DNA of 64,000 nt, taken from CAYRLW01 sp964425215 (GTDB taxonomy: Bacteria > Spirochaetota > Spirochaetia > Treponematales > Breznakiellaceae). The position numbers and the translations under genes are program-made. Below, piece after piece: positions 16,636 through 25,068 of the stretch. Within the stretch, counting starts at the first letter, position 1, and every line of letters starts with the position of its first letter. The stretch covers positions 4,768-68,767 of the forward strand of contig CAYRLW010000014.1 in the NCBI GenBank assembly GCA_964425215.1, written 5' to 3'. The notes beneath the pieces were generated by a model. That model made no database searches. It was not told the origin of the DNA and saw nothing but the letters and a program-made list of their open reading frames with translations.

Positions 16636-17169
16636 ATGGCGCTTCCCATCATACCGATAGTCCTATCCTTTGGACTGACGATTCCACTACAGGATCCCAC
16701 CCCTCCGCCCATGCCGGGACGCCCCCCGCCTTTGGCGGCAGGCACGGGTCTGCGAGGCGTGCTCGGCGAAGACTGTAATGATGTACGCGACGCTACGGGC
16801 CGATGGTCGCACCGCAGTGGAACGAGCCTCGCCCCGGCTCAGCAAATCTGGCTGAGCATCTCGTCGCCCGATTTCGACGCCGTCCTGGAAGTCGTCGATC
16901 CTGCGGGGCAGGTCGCTGCCCGAATCTCCGATCAACGCGGCGGTGAACAGACAGGAGCCTTCTTCAAGGCCGCCGGCGAACCGTCGTCGAGCGGCGAGTC
17001 CAGCGCCTACACGCTGCGCATAACCTCTGACCGGCCGGGGGAGCGCGGACGATGGCGTGTCGAGGATCGGCGTGACGGATCGAATGCGCCCCTGTTCGCC
17101 AATGTCTTTCCCGACCCAGCCACCCCGTCGCGGACAGCTTGCGGGGCATCGTCTGCGACAACCCCGTGA
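16636..17169 (+). CDS. Probable secreted protein with a PPC-like domain
   Basis: The 177-residue protein opens with a hydrophobic stretch (ALPIIPIVLSFGLTI) and a Pro-rich linker. The body, QQIWLSISSPDFDAVLEVVDPAGQVAAR to SAYTLRITSDRPGERGRWRV, has the strand order of the bacterial pre-peptidase C-terminal (PPC) domain, a beta-sandwich found on secreted proteins. No enzyme domain is present. It is convergent with the gene at 17210. Confidence in the domain is moderate. Confidence 0.6.
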   Translation: MALPIIPIVLSFGLTIPLQDPTPPPMPGRPPPLAAGTGLRGVLGEDCNDVRDATGRWSHRSGTSLAPAQQIWLSISSPDFDAVLEVVDPAGQVAARISDQRGGEQTGAFFKAAGEPSSSGESSAYTLRITSDRPGERGRWRVEDRRDGSNAPLFANVFPDPATPSRTACGASSATTP

Positions 17170-17209
17170 CGCCAAACTCCAATACAGCAGCCGAGAAAAC
17201 CCTCGACGC

Positions 17210-17677
17210 CTACCAGCCGCTCTGGTTGCCGGCATAGGTCAGGCAGGCGGCCGCCCGATGGAGAAGTTCGCTCTCGCCATCGGAATACAGATCCGCCAAA
17301 GGCCCAAGCTCTACGGACTGGCGCGCGGCAGTGAACGGACCCGCATTCCTCCCGACGCACAGCCAGTGCAGGACGCCATCCTTTTCCTGGGTCATCAGAA
17401 CGACATGTCCCGAGGCTGCACCCGCCCTGCCCAACGCCTCCGACAAACACACTTCAACGGGCGACGGGTCGGTCCGACAGGCCTCGAGGGCCTCCGCTGA
17501 CACTTCACTGGGTCTGATGCGGACGTAACCGGGCTGCAGCTTCTCGATAATCGTCTGAGTAGCGGCGCGGCCGCCTGCCGTTGTGCTTTCGTCGGCGAGC
17601 TGGACGACCGAAATCAGGGGCGGCGGCGGGCCCAACTGCACCGTCAAGGCGGCGAAGATCGACGCGTATATCATCAT
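17210..17677 (-). CDS. Small secreted protein, unknown function
   Basis: The open frame starts upstream, but the ATG at 17677 has GAGG 8 bases before it and begins a hydrophobic leader (MMIYASIFAALTVQLG). The 155-residue product holds a conserved-looking core with four cysteines (EACRTDPSPVEVCLSEAL and LHWLCVGRN). It follows the gene ending at 17688 by ten bases, so the two probably share a transcript. I do not recognise the family. Confidence 0.65.
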   Translation of the reverse strand: MMIYASIFAALTVQLGPPPPLISVVQLADESTTAGGRAATQTIIEKLQPGYVRIRPSEVSAEALEACRTDPSPVEVCLSEALGRAGAASGHVVLMTQEKDGVLHWLCVGRNAGPFTAARQSVELGPLADLYSDGESELLHRAAACLTYAGNQSGW

Positions 17678-17687
17678 GCTCGGTTCC

Positions 17688-18101
17688 TCATCGCGCCGGC
17701 GCTCCGCTAAATCTTGGATCGAGACTACGGGCGAAATCGAGCGGCCACGCATTGTACACGACACTATCGGGGCCGCCGACACCGTCCATGTACGCAACCC
17801 AGTACTCGCCGGCGCGCGGAGCCGGCCGACGTTCCCGGCAGTTCGGGATTTCCGCATGTCCGAGAAGCAGGTTCAAGGCGGGTTCCGCGCCCTCCACAAC
17901 ACTCACTCGGGTCGCCATTGCCCGCCACTCGTTTTCTGGATCCGACGGCGATGTCGGGATCACGTCCTCGATTCTCACGACGGCGACAGTCGTGTACTCA
18001 CGCGACATGAGCGTCCCAGGGTCGGGCGATCGCCGACAGGCGCTCGCCGCATCCGGTGCAGCAAGCGCCACGCAAATGACCAGACCCGCCATCATCCTCA
18101 T
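17688..18101 (-). CDS. Small secreted protein, unknown function
   Basis: Three in-frame starts lie close together (GTG 18110, ATG 18107, ATG 18101). AGGGG is 8 bases before 18101, so that one is chosen. The ~137-residue protein has a clear signal peptide (MRMMAGLVICVALAAPDAASA) directly followed by CRRSPDP. A beta-rich body (TTVAVVRIEDVIPT, TRVSVVEGAEPALNLLLGH, GEYWVAYMDG) suggests a small periplasmic domain. It is first in a two-gene unit with the gene at 17210. Confidence 0.68.
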   Translation of the reverse strand: MRMMAGLVICVALAAPDAASACRRSPDPGTLMSREYTTVAVVRIEDVIPTSPSDPENEWRAMATRVSVVEGAEPALNLLLGHAEIPNCRERRPAPRAGEYWVAYMDGVGGPDSVVYNAWPLDFARSLDPRFSGAPAR

Positions 18102-18252
18102 CGCCATCACCCCTTAGTACCCGATTGCCTTCGCTGAGCCAAAGCTGGTCCCCTGATAACATCTGACGACAGGGGTCTTGGCAACCGGGTTGCTGAGGGT
18201 TGATTGTTCATTGCCTCCCCTTAGTCTCCATGGACCAAGCTCGGGACTTCCA

Positions 18253-18672
18253 ATGCACCGCATCGTTACCGCAACGGCCGTCGGCCTGTACCTCACCCTG
18301 TTCTCAAGCCCTGCGAACGCCCAGTCCGCACGCGAGCTGCTGGACCGCGAGGATGCGAGATTCTGCGCTCACCCTGACGTATGGGCGCGCGCGGGAGTTG
18401 TCGTGAAGGGACTTCTACCGACTTGGAAGTTCACCACCGCCCAGCGCGATGCGATGGTTGTCTCCTTTTCCGGCCAACGCTTCGAATTCGAACACCCGGA
18501 CGGGATCCAGATAATCTGCTCCGCCACCGTGACGCTCACCAGCGCTGGCCACGCCCAGTCGATACGGACCCGCTTCGACGCCCTGCCAAGGGAGGAGGCT
18601 CAGGACTACAGGCTCGAAGCGACCGATGGCTCGGACCTGCTCGAATTCCTGATGGCTTTCAAATCGCCATAG
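18253..18672 (+). CDS. Secreted hypothetical protein
   Basis: ATG at 18253 gives a clean signal peptide (MHRIVTATAVGLYLTLFSSPANAQ) and a 139-residue precursor. The mature part has two cysteines (DARFCAHPD and IQIICSATV) and the strand pattern SFSGQRFEFEHPDGIQIICSATVTLTSAGHAQS. There is no strong ribosome site; the start rests on the signal peptide. No family is recognised. Confidence 0.62.
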   Translation: MHRIVTATAVGLYLTLFSSPANAQSARELLDREDARFCAHPDVWARAGVVVKGLLPTWKFTTAQRDAMVVSFSGQRFEFEHPDGIQIICSATVTLTSAGHAQSIRTRFDALPREEAQDYRLEATDGSDLLEFLMAFKSP

Positions 18673-18842
18673 GGGTCTGAACGCCCGGAGATCCAAGGCG
18701 GGCCCCTCACCCTGCTCGCGTCTGTCGAGCACAAGCTGTGTTTGCGTTCGGGAGCGTCTGGTACCCGCCTAGCGCCGGACTGTGCCTATCCAACCGGACC
18801 AGTACCGACTCAGGGCAGAGGCGCAAGCATTGGATCGCGCGG

Positions 18843-19160
18843 CTACCACCCAGCGTCCGGTCCCCGAAGCGAAACCTCGACCCGGCGATTGCGCCGATGG
18901 TCCGGCGCTATCCCTCGAGAGGGCGACTGGCCCCGTACCCTGACGACGTCATCGTTCCCTGGGCTGAAAACTGCCGTCGCTCCACGTCGTCGTTCCAGAT
19001 CGCCGTCGGCACCTCGGCCGAGCGTCGATGCGAGAGTCCGGTCCCATAATCTGGACTGCTCTCCGAACCTGCCAGCGTCGCGTGGCCCTCGATCAGGAGA
19101 TCCTTGTCCGGATGTGCCCGCGCGAAGCGAGCCGAGGGGCGGAGCCATCCTGCAGTGATC
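18843..19160 (-). pseudogene. Broken, truncated copy of the OmpA-like gene at 19299
   Basis: One frame encodes ARFARAHPDKDLLIEGHA and later TGLSHRRSAEVPTAIWNDDVE and SSGYGASRPLEG before a TAG at 18908-18910. The next frame continues with IAPDHRRNRRVEVSL. The intact neighbour reads ARFARAHPDRDFSIEGHA and GASRPLPGSAPADGRNRRVEVS. Where the neighbour has GGGTCAGCG, this copy has GGATAGCG, so loss of a single base created the stop. The signal peptide and first strands are also missing. It is a decayed tandem duplicate. Confidence 0.8.
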
Positions 19161-19298
19161 CGGTCCCAACTTCGCGGCCCAGTCGGGACCGCTGACAGAC
19201 TCCGACATGCTGCCTTCGCCACCGTTATTTGGGGCATGGCGATCTGTCCACGCCGGCGCCCGCATCTGACAGGCGTTCGATGGCTTTCGAGGTTGCGC

Positions 19299-19727
19299 CT
19301 ATCTGCCGGTCGCCGGTTCGATGATCGACACTTCAACGCGACGGTTACGTCCGTCAGCCGGCGCTGACCCCGGGAGGGGGCGGCTCGCCCCGTACCCTGA
19401 CACACTCATCGTCCGTGACTTCGTCAGCTGCCAACGCTCGAAATCGTCGTTCCAGATCGCTGCTCGGACGCGGTTCGCCCGGCGATGTGACAGACCGCTT
19501 GCGTAGCTCGGACTGTTTTCCGACTCCTGCAGGATGGCATGGCCTTCGATCGAGAAATCCCGGTCCGGATGCGCCCGCGCGAAACGCGCGAGCTCCGCGA
19601 GGCTAGCGGCCGGAACTTCGTCGCTATCTGACGCGAACTGGACGACGACCCGGTCCGGATTCTGCGTAGCAACAACTGGCGATGACGCCGTCACCATGAT
19701 GGCGAGCGCGAGTAAAAGCGATTTCAT
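19299..19727 (-). CDS. Short OmpA-family periplasmic protein
   Basis: The 142-residue protein has a signal peptide (MKSLLLALAIMVTASSPVVA) and an OmpA C-terminal-type fold: VVVQFASDSDEVPAASLAELARFARAHP, IEGHA, LSHRRANRVRAAI, VSGYGASRP and DGRNRRVEVSI. This domain binds the peptide stem of peptidoglycan. It has no barrel and no lipobox, so it would be a free periplasmic domain. GGGGGAAAG precedes the ATG. A frameshifted copy lies just downstream. Confidence 0.85.
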   Translation of the reverse strand: MKSLLLALAIMVTASSPVVATQNPDRVVVQFASDSDEVPAASLAELARFARAHPDRDFSIEGHAILQESENSPSYASGLSHRRANRVRAAIWNDDFERWQLTKSRTMSVSGYGASRPLPGSAPADGRNRRVEVSIIEPATGR

Positions 19728-19790
19728 CTTTCCCCCTGAGACCCGGATTGCATCTCACAAGCCTACCACCATCCCTGATCAAACCAAGAT

Positions 19791-19830
19791 ACAAGGCTTG
19801 ACGGGCAGGGGCTCTTGCCCAGAGCCTTGT
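19791..19830 (+). promoter_or_regulatory. Two-part stem-loop in the leader of the gene at 19919
   Basis: An outer stem ACAAGGCT (19791-19798) with AGCCTTGT (19823-19830) encloses an inner stem GGGCA (19803-19807) with TGCCC (19816-19820). It lies in the divergent gap between 19727 and 19919, about 90 bases before the plus-strand start. It could be a structured leader or a terminator for something upstream; no T-tract follows. Confidence 0.4.
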
Positions 19831-19918
19831 CTCGTCGGCGACGAGTTGCCGAGAAATCCGAGTACGCGGCGCCGCGTCATGGCGGAAGTGAAAACCAGTG
19901 GGCAGACGGGAGAGCAAA

Positions 19919-20350
19919 ATGACGCGCGTAGGCAAGGCGGTGCTCGGCATCGCCTGCGGGTTCGCTTATCTCGTTTTAGCAGGTGGGCCTGCGCTGGCGG
20001 AAACTGGTCAGCAGGACCGCGCCGCTTATCTCGAACTCTTCGAAGCCGAAGGGCTCAGCGAGCAAATTTTTGATGAAGTCCTGCTATGGGGCGAAGGCAT
20101 GCTTCTCATGGGGCGCTGCCATAAGCATCTGCGCGCTGATCAGATCGACCACTGGAAGACGTGGTGGAACGACAGCGTTCTGGTCGATACCGCCATCGGA
20201 CGGGAGGTCATCCACGAGGGCTTGAAAGAGTTTGACCTCGGCGTCGCGCGAGACGTCTCCGAGCCTCTGGGCGAGATGCAATGCACAGCCGTGATCCGGG
20301 ATTGGCTCAGGGAGATGAAGCAGGCTGCCGAAGCCGAGCGCGTTTCATGA
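19919..20350 (+). CDS. Secreted hypothetical protein
   Basis: ATG at 19919 has GGAG 7 bases upstream and opens a long signal peptide (MTRVGKAVLGIACGFAYLVLAGGPALAE). The mature ~115 residues are helical and acidic with two cysteines (LLMGRCHKHL and GEMQCTAVI), spaced as in small helical periplasmic domains. No family is recognised. It ends about 120 bases from the convergent brxL stop, with a hairpin between them. Confidence 0.68.
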   Translation: MTRVGKAVLGIACGFAYLVLAGGPALAETGQQDRAAYLELFEAEGLSEQIFDEVLLWGEGMLLMGRCHKHLRADQIDHWKTWWNDSVLVDTAIGREVIHEGLKEFDLGVARDVSEPLGEMQCTAVIRDWLREMKQAAEAERVS

Positions 20351-20385
20351 TCGATGGTCATGGCTCACAGCTGTTTGACGCCAGC

Positions 20386-20408
20386 AGCGGACCTCCTGAG
20401 CGTCCGCT
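20386..20408. terminator. Hairpin between the secreted-protein gene and brxL
   Basis: AGCGGAC (20386-20392) pairs with GTCCGCT (20402-20408) across a 9-base loop. It lies between convergent genes and could end either transcript. There is no clear T-run. Confidence 0.35.
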
Positions 20409-20471
20409 ATGAGTCAGATCCGGCTATTCACCCCACCGCCCCCTGCCTCCCTTTGCGCATAAGGGCCATTC

Positions 20472-22553
20472 TCAGCAGTTCTGGATATAGGTCACATAGA
20501 AGCCCCGGATCATCCGGTGCTCTTGCATCCGTTCTCCTAGCGAAAAGCCGTTCATCTTTCGGGGTGTGGGCTGAAAAATATCCAACCCACGATCCAGAAC
20601 CATCTTCCAGCCGGTGTCCGTTGTAATGTCGCGTGCATGGAGCGTTCCGGTTCCATCAAAGACCCAGGTGAAATCAACGCCCGTACCAGTGCAGGCCTCG
20701 GTGATCCCATCGAGGCATTCCCGCTGCTCTTGAATGTTCCCATCGTCCGGAGCGGTGACAAGATGCACCGCGACCTGATCTTCGGGCTGTTTGCGCCGGA
20801 TCAGCATCTCGATCAGTTCCATCACGTTGCGCGCCTGATGAAACTTCCGGACATATGGATCGGTAATGACAATCCGCGTTGCTCCATCCGTCCAGGGGCC
20901 AAAGATCTTGTCGAAGCTGATGCCCTTGCGGTTTTCCGTGAAGACGACATGCCCGGGCTTCGGGACAAAAGCAGGAGCAGCGGGAACATCAGGCGCTGCG
21001 GAGGCAGCCGACGTCGACGCTGGCACCGCCGAAATCGGCACGGCCTCAGGCTGATCCGCACTGACATCCACATCGCCGGCAGACCGCCGATGGTAGAACT
21101 GAGGAAACTCTTCTTCCTCCAGCGTGGTGACAGCGCGCTTTGCTCCATCCGACGCGATGTAATGGAAATCAGCGCTTTCAAAGGTGCTGTCGATCCGCAG
21201 GAGCTGGTCTTTCACCCGTTTGCGGCATTCAATCGCAAACCGCAGCAACTCTTCAACCTCAGCTTCCGTCTCGCCGCCATTCGGGAAAATCAGCTTCAAC
21301 AAGCCGGACATGGTTTTGCTGATCGCTGCACGGTCCCGGATATGGGTCTGAACGGGAATGGTGAAGTAGCGATCCGGCCGGTGCGAGAAGTCCTCGGCAC
21401 GCAGGTGACGCAGGATTTCAGCAAGATAATCGACGATGAACCCATAGCCAGACGTGAACATGTCGCCTCGAATGATGCCCACCTCCCATCCGGGGAGATA
21501 GGCATGCAATCGATCGATAAAGGCGCTGTCGTGGAACTGCGGCGGCAGCGCCTCGAACAGGTCAGTATTCTTTAGCATCCATGGGACGTTATGGTCGGTA
21601 TTGCCAACGAAGGCGAAACTGGCCTCAGCGCCCATGGGATTCACCCCGCGCGAGAACTGCTTGTTCGCCATGTAGTTCTTCATGATGTCGACAAGCGCCT
21701 TGTTGGCTGTCTTCTCGCGGCCGGCAAATTCGTCAAAGGCAACGACATCCCAATATCCAACTAACCCGATCCGACCATTGGAGTTGTTCACGAAGAGCTT
21801 GGGAATCGTGACTTCCCCCCCGGAGATCAACTGACCATGCGGGGAGAACTCGGAATAGATATGCGATTTGCCCGTCCCCTTGGGACCAAGCTCAATGAGG
21901 TTGTAGTTGCGCTCGACGAAGGGGATCAGTCGCATCAGTTGCAAAAGTTTCGACCTGCGCCCGAACAGAGAGGGATCAAACCCAATGCTCTGCATCAGAA
22001 GATCAATCCATTCCTCGGTGGTGAACTTGTCACGCGTCTCGCGATACCCGTCATAGTCGACGCGGGCGATCTGGATCGGCTTCAGCGTGTCGATGATCCA
22101 GGGAGAAATCCGGCTGTCTTCCGAGAACTCATATTGCACATCGGCGATGCACCAAATTCCGGTAACCAGCAGTTTCGGATGGGCCTTGACCGTGGCGCTG
22201 TCGATCGCAACCCGCTTGATACCAAGGTTCTCAAACACCGCCTCATAGGCATCGGTCTTTTCATTCAGCGCCACGCTGACCTGATCGATGACCTTGTAGC
22301 GACCATGCTCCTTGATCGTCGACTGGACCAGCCCCGCTTCGGAACGATGGACGTAGTGTTTGCGCAGGATGTCCTTGACCGTTTCGATGCCTGTCGCAAT
22401 CGAGGCTTTATCATCGGTCGCGCAATACTGGCCGAGAAGGTATTCGAGCACATAAGTGGGGACAATGGCGTTCCCCTTAACGGCCTTCACCAGGTCCTTA
22501 CGGACCACGAAACCGGCAAAATGCTGATTGATATTGTCATCAAGGGTCGACAT
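20472..22553 (-). CDS. brxL: BREX protein BrxL (AAA+ ATPase with MIT_C-like tail)
   Basis: ATG at 22553 has GAGG 5 bases upstream; GTG 22559 is the longer option, and residue numbers follow it. The 693-residue protein has the BrxL N-terminal domain, an AAA+ core with Walker A GPKGTGKS (225-232) and Walker B VVAFDEF (272-278), and GNTDHNVPWMLK as sensor region. No Lon-type GPSAG protease motif is visible. Instead, after a Pro/Ala-rich linker (~505-535), the C-terminus (IFGPWTDGATRIVITDPYV to GTLHARDITTDTGWKMVLDRGLDIFQ) matches the MIT C-terminal, phospholipase D-like fold. BrxL forms rings on DNA and is needed for phage blocking. It is last in the BREX operon. Confidence 0.93.
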   Translation of the reverse strand: MSTLDDNINQHFAGFVVRKDLVKAVKGNAIVPTYVLEYLLGQYCATDDKASIATGIETVKDILRKHYVHRSEAGLVQSTIKEHGRYKVIDQVSVALNEKTDAYEAVFENLGIKRVAIDSATVKAHPKLLVTGIWCIADVQYEFSEDSRISPWIIDTLKPIQIARVDYDGYRETRDKFTTEEWIDLLMQSIGFDPSLFGRRSKLLQLMRLIPFVERNYNLIELGPKGTGKSHIYSEFSPHGQLISGGEVTIPKLFVNNSNGRIGLVGYWDVVAFDEFAGREKTANKALVDIMKNYMANKQFSRGVNPMGAEASFAFVGNTDHNVPWMLKNTDLFEALPPQFHDSAFIDRLHAYLPGWEVGIIRGDMFTSGYGFIVDYLAEILRHLRAEDFSHRPDRYFTIPVQTHIRDRAAISKTMSGLLKLIFPNGGETEAEVEELLRFAIECRKRVKDQLLRIDSTFESADFHYIASDGAKRAVTTLEEEEFPQFYHRRSAGDVDVSADQPEAVPISAVPASTSAASAAPDVPAAPAFVPKPGHVVFTENRKGISFDKIFGPWTDGATRIVITDPYVRKFHQARNVMELIEMLIRRKQPEDQVAVHLVTAPDDGNIQEQRECLDGITEACTGTGVDFTWVFDGTGTLHARDITTDTGWKMVLDRGLDIFQPTPRKMNGFSLGERMQEHRMIRGFYVTYIQNC

Positions 22554-22560
22554 CGGCACC

Positions 22561-25068
22561 TCAGAAATCGAAATCTGTACTGATCCCGCGTTTTAGCAGC
22601 AGCGGCTGCGAAGCGTGATCTTCGAAATGGCTGGTCTTGCCGATGCGCGTTCGCAGCTTCAGGAAGACTGTCTGATTGTTATAAGCGTCTGCCGCCTTGG
22701 ACAGCAGGAAGCTCCGCGACAGCTCACGCTCACGCGGGTTCTCAGACGTGAAATCGAATTCCAACTCGGCTTCGTCAGAGATGAGTGTTCCATCGTCAGC
22801 AAAGATGGCTGCATGCACCTGCCGGAGCTGCTGCTTGTCGGTCACTGGCTCCGCCTGATAGAAAGTGACCTGGATCTGGCCCGTGGTGATCTGAGCACGG
22901 GGTGGCGGAATGATCTGCACCGAAACCTGTCTGACATCCTCTTTACGCTGCTTGCCGACACGCAGGACCGGCAGAACGATCTCCTGCAGGCTCGCCCCAC
23001 CATGGACAAAGCGGCTGCCTGATCCTTTGACCCGCAGGCGGTTGATCGAGTTTGGGATTAGAATTTCCTGCTCACCTTCCAGCCCAAGCTGTGCGGCAGA
23101 GAACTTCTTCATGCCGCCATTGCTGTTGAGGCCTCGGCCGATCACGAAGCGCCGGTTTCGTGTAACGATCTCGCCTTCCGGCTCGCTCAGCGCGAAGCCG
23201 CTCTCTTCCAGAGCCTTGTGTTGCCACAAGAAGCCGTGATCGGCGGTGATCAGGATGTTCGAGAAGTTGGCCGAGGTCAGCTTCCGCACCAGCTTCACCA
23301 GATCCTCGATGGCAGTCTCTGCCGCAGCGGGGACATTTTCCTCGGTGGTGAGCTTATCGCCAATCGCGTCGATCTGGTTGTGATACAGATAGAGGACATC
23401 ATGATCTCGGAAGAGGTCTTTGCCCTCCGATGATCCCAGATTCATGAAATCCTTCGCCGCGAGAACCTTTACCCGGTCTCCGGCTCGGCCCGCAGCCAAC
23501 GCCTTCTCACGAGCGACGGCCCCCATGGTGCTTTCACCGTCCAGCAGTACCAAATCATTGTCGTCGCGGATCGCCAGTTGCCGGTGCGGCAAGAGCGCCG
23601 CCATGCCAAGCTGGGTATAGCTCGGCAAAACCCCGATCATTGGTTTCAGTTCGGCATCGAACCGATTGAGCTTGCGAATCTCGCGCAGCGCCTCTTCGGC
23701 CACCTCATAGCGCAGCGCATCCGAGATGATGGCAACGACTTTCTGGTCCTTGCGCCGGTATTCAGCGGCCTGTTCCCGATAGAAATCCACCTGACGGGGA
23801 AAACCCGGAACTGCCCAGTCCGTGATACGGGAGACCTGATCCTGCCAGGCATCGTTCAGTTTCAGCACGAAATTCGTGGTGTAGCGGTTCTCGACCGCCT
23901 CATAGAGCGCGGACAGCAACCCCGACTGTCCACTCTTCTGCATATGATAGATGAACTTGCGATAAAGCTGGTCCAGGCGGAACCAGCTTGCGGAATAGCG
24001 CTTCACACCATCGGACAGGCTGGTCATCGTCAGGTCGGCTTCGGCCAGGGCCTGCTGGAACTCGGTCGCATAGCCGATGGCCTGATAGACATCCGCGTAG
24101 CGGCTATACCAATGGCTCTGACGACGATCGCGCACCCATTTCAGCACATCTGTCGCGGGCAGGCTCTGCCGGGCCAGCCCCTCAACGATGGCGACGACGA
24201 TCCGCCGATCCACTTCCTCGAAGTGATCATGCGGCATGAGGGTGCGAAAATCGCGGGAGGCCAGATTGTCCCTGATCTTCAGCACGTCCTGATAATCGCC
24301 CGACAGCTTCTCGAACGCTTCACCCCACCGGCGCGAGGCGCTCCAGCGGCGGAACATCAGCGCGGCATCGGTGTTCAGGGGGGCGGCTTCTCCCATGGCC
24401 CGCGCCCAGGCGCTGGAAAACAGCGTGATGGCGAAATCCTGAAAATCCGGCGCATCCGCCGCATAGCCATAACGCGCTGTCACTTCCTTCCAGAAGAACT
24501 CTGCCAGCCCGACTCGTTCCACCAGCTTCAGCGCCTCATCACGGCCTTCAGCCAGTTCGGCCAGCAACGCCTCGATCACCGTATCGAGATCACCATCCGC
24601 ACCAGCGCAGACCGCCAGCATCTTGCGGCGGACATCGTTGGCGCTTTGCGAGGGCCGCTCGCGCTCAATCGCGCGCAGCGCTTCCAGCCGCTTGCCGGAA
24701 CGGTAAAATTCGGCGTGATCGCGGACGGCGGCTTCATACTTCGCCGGAATGCCGAGATCAGCCACCCAGATCGCCGCTTGATCGGCGCGGAACACAGCGC
24801 TGGCCAGTTGCACATCCAGCAGCCAGTTCTCGGGCATCGGTGGCTCGGGGCCGTCCTTATAGAGCAGGAACCGCGCCTTCGGCTCCTGCCGCAGCATGCG
24901 GTATTTCAGGCCGAATTCGTTATTGGCGATCTCCACCTTGGTGACGCCGGGCAGATCGACCGCATCGAATGCCTCGCGCAGATCGCGGGCGGCGTCATAC
25001 CAGAAGACTATGCGATGGCCCTGATCCTCATAGAGCCGCATCAGGCCGGCGGTGATGCGGTCAGTCAT
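22561..25068 (-). CDS. pglZ: BREX-1 alkaline-phosphatase-superfamily protein PglZ
   Basis: The 835-residue protein has the PglZ metalloenzyme core: IISDALRYEVAEEA (~447) with the nucleophile-region metal ligands, LYLYHNQIDAIGDK (~610) and ILITADHGFLWQH (~655), then RFVHGGASLQEIVLPVL. The N-terminal ~400 residues are helical. A beta-rich C-terminal tail (VTFYQAEPVTDKQQLRQV, ELEFDFTSENPRERE) is typical of BREX type 1. PglZ is essential for both BREX methylation and phage restriction and binds PglX in known systems. Its start overlaps the pglX end by eight bases. Confidence 0.95.
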   Translation of the reverse strand: MTDRITAGLMRLYEDQGHRIVFWYDAARDLREAFDAVDLPGVTKVEIANNEFGLKYRMLRQEPKARFLLYKDGPEPPMPENWLLDVQLASAVFRADQAAIWVADLGIPAKYEAAVRDHAEFYRSGKRLEALRAIERERPSQSANDVRRKMLAVCAGADGDLDTVIEALLAELAEGRDEALKLVERVGLAEFFWKEVTARYGYAADAPDFQDFAITLFSSAWARAMGEAAPLNTDAALMFRRWSASRRWGEAFEKLSGDYQDVLKIRDNLASRDFRTLMPHDHFEEVDRRIVVAIVEGLARQSLPATDVLKWVRDRRQSHWYSRYADVYQAIGYATEFQQALAEADLTMTSLSDGVKRYSASWFRLDQLYRKFIYHMQKSGQSGLLSALYEAVENRYTTNFVLKLNDAWQDQVSRITDWAVPGFPRQVDFYREQAAEYRRKDQKVVAIISDALRYEVAEEALREIRKLNRFDAELKPMIGVLPSYTQLGMAALLPHRQLAIRDDNDLVLLDGESTMGAVAREKALAAGRAGDRVKVLAAKDFMNLGSSEGKDLFRDHDVLYLYHNQIDAIGDKLTTEENVPAAAETAIEDLVKLVRKLTSANFSNILITADHGFLWQHKALEESGFALSEPEGEIVTRNRRFVIGRGLNSNGGMKKFSAAQLGLEGEQEILIPNSINRLRVKGSGSRFVHGGASLQEIVLPVLRVGKQRKEDVRQVSVQIIPPPRAQITTGQIQVTFYQAEPVTDKQQLRQVHAAIFADDGTLISDEAELEFDFTSENPRERELSRSFLLSKAADAYNNQTVFLKLRTRIGKTSHFEDHASQPLLLKRGISTDFDF

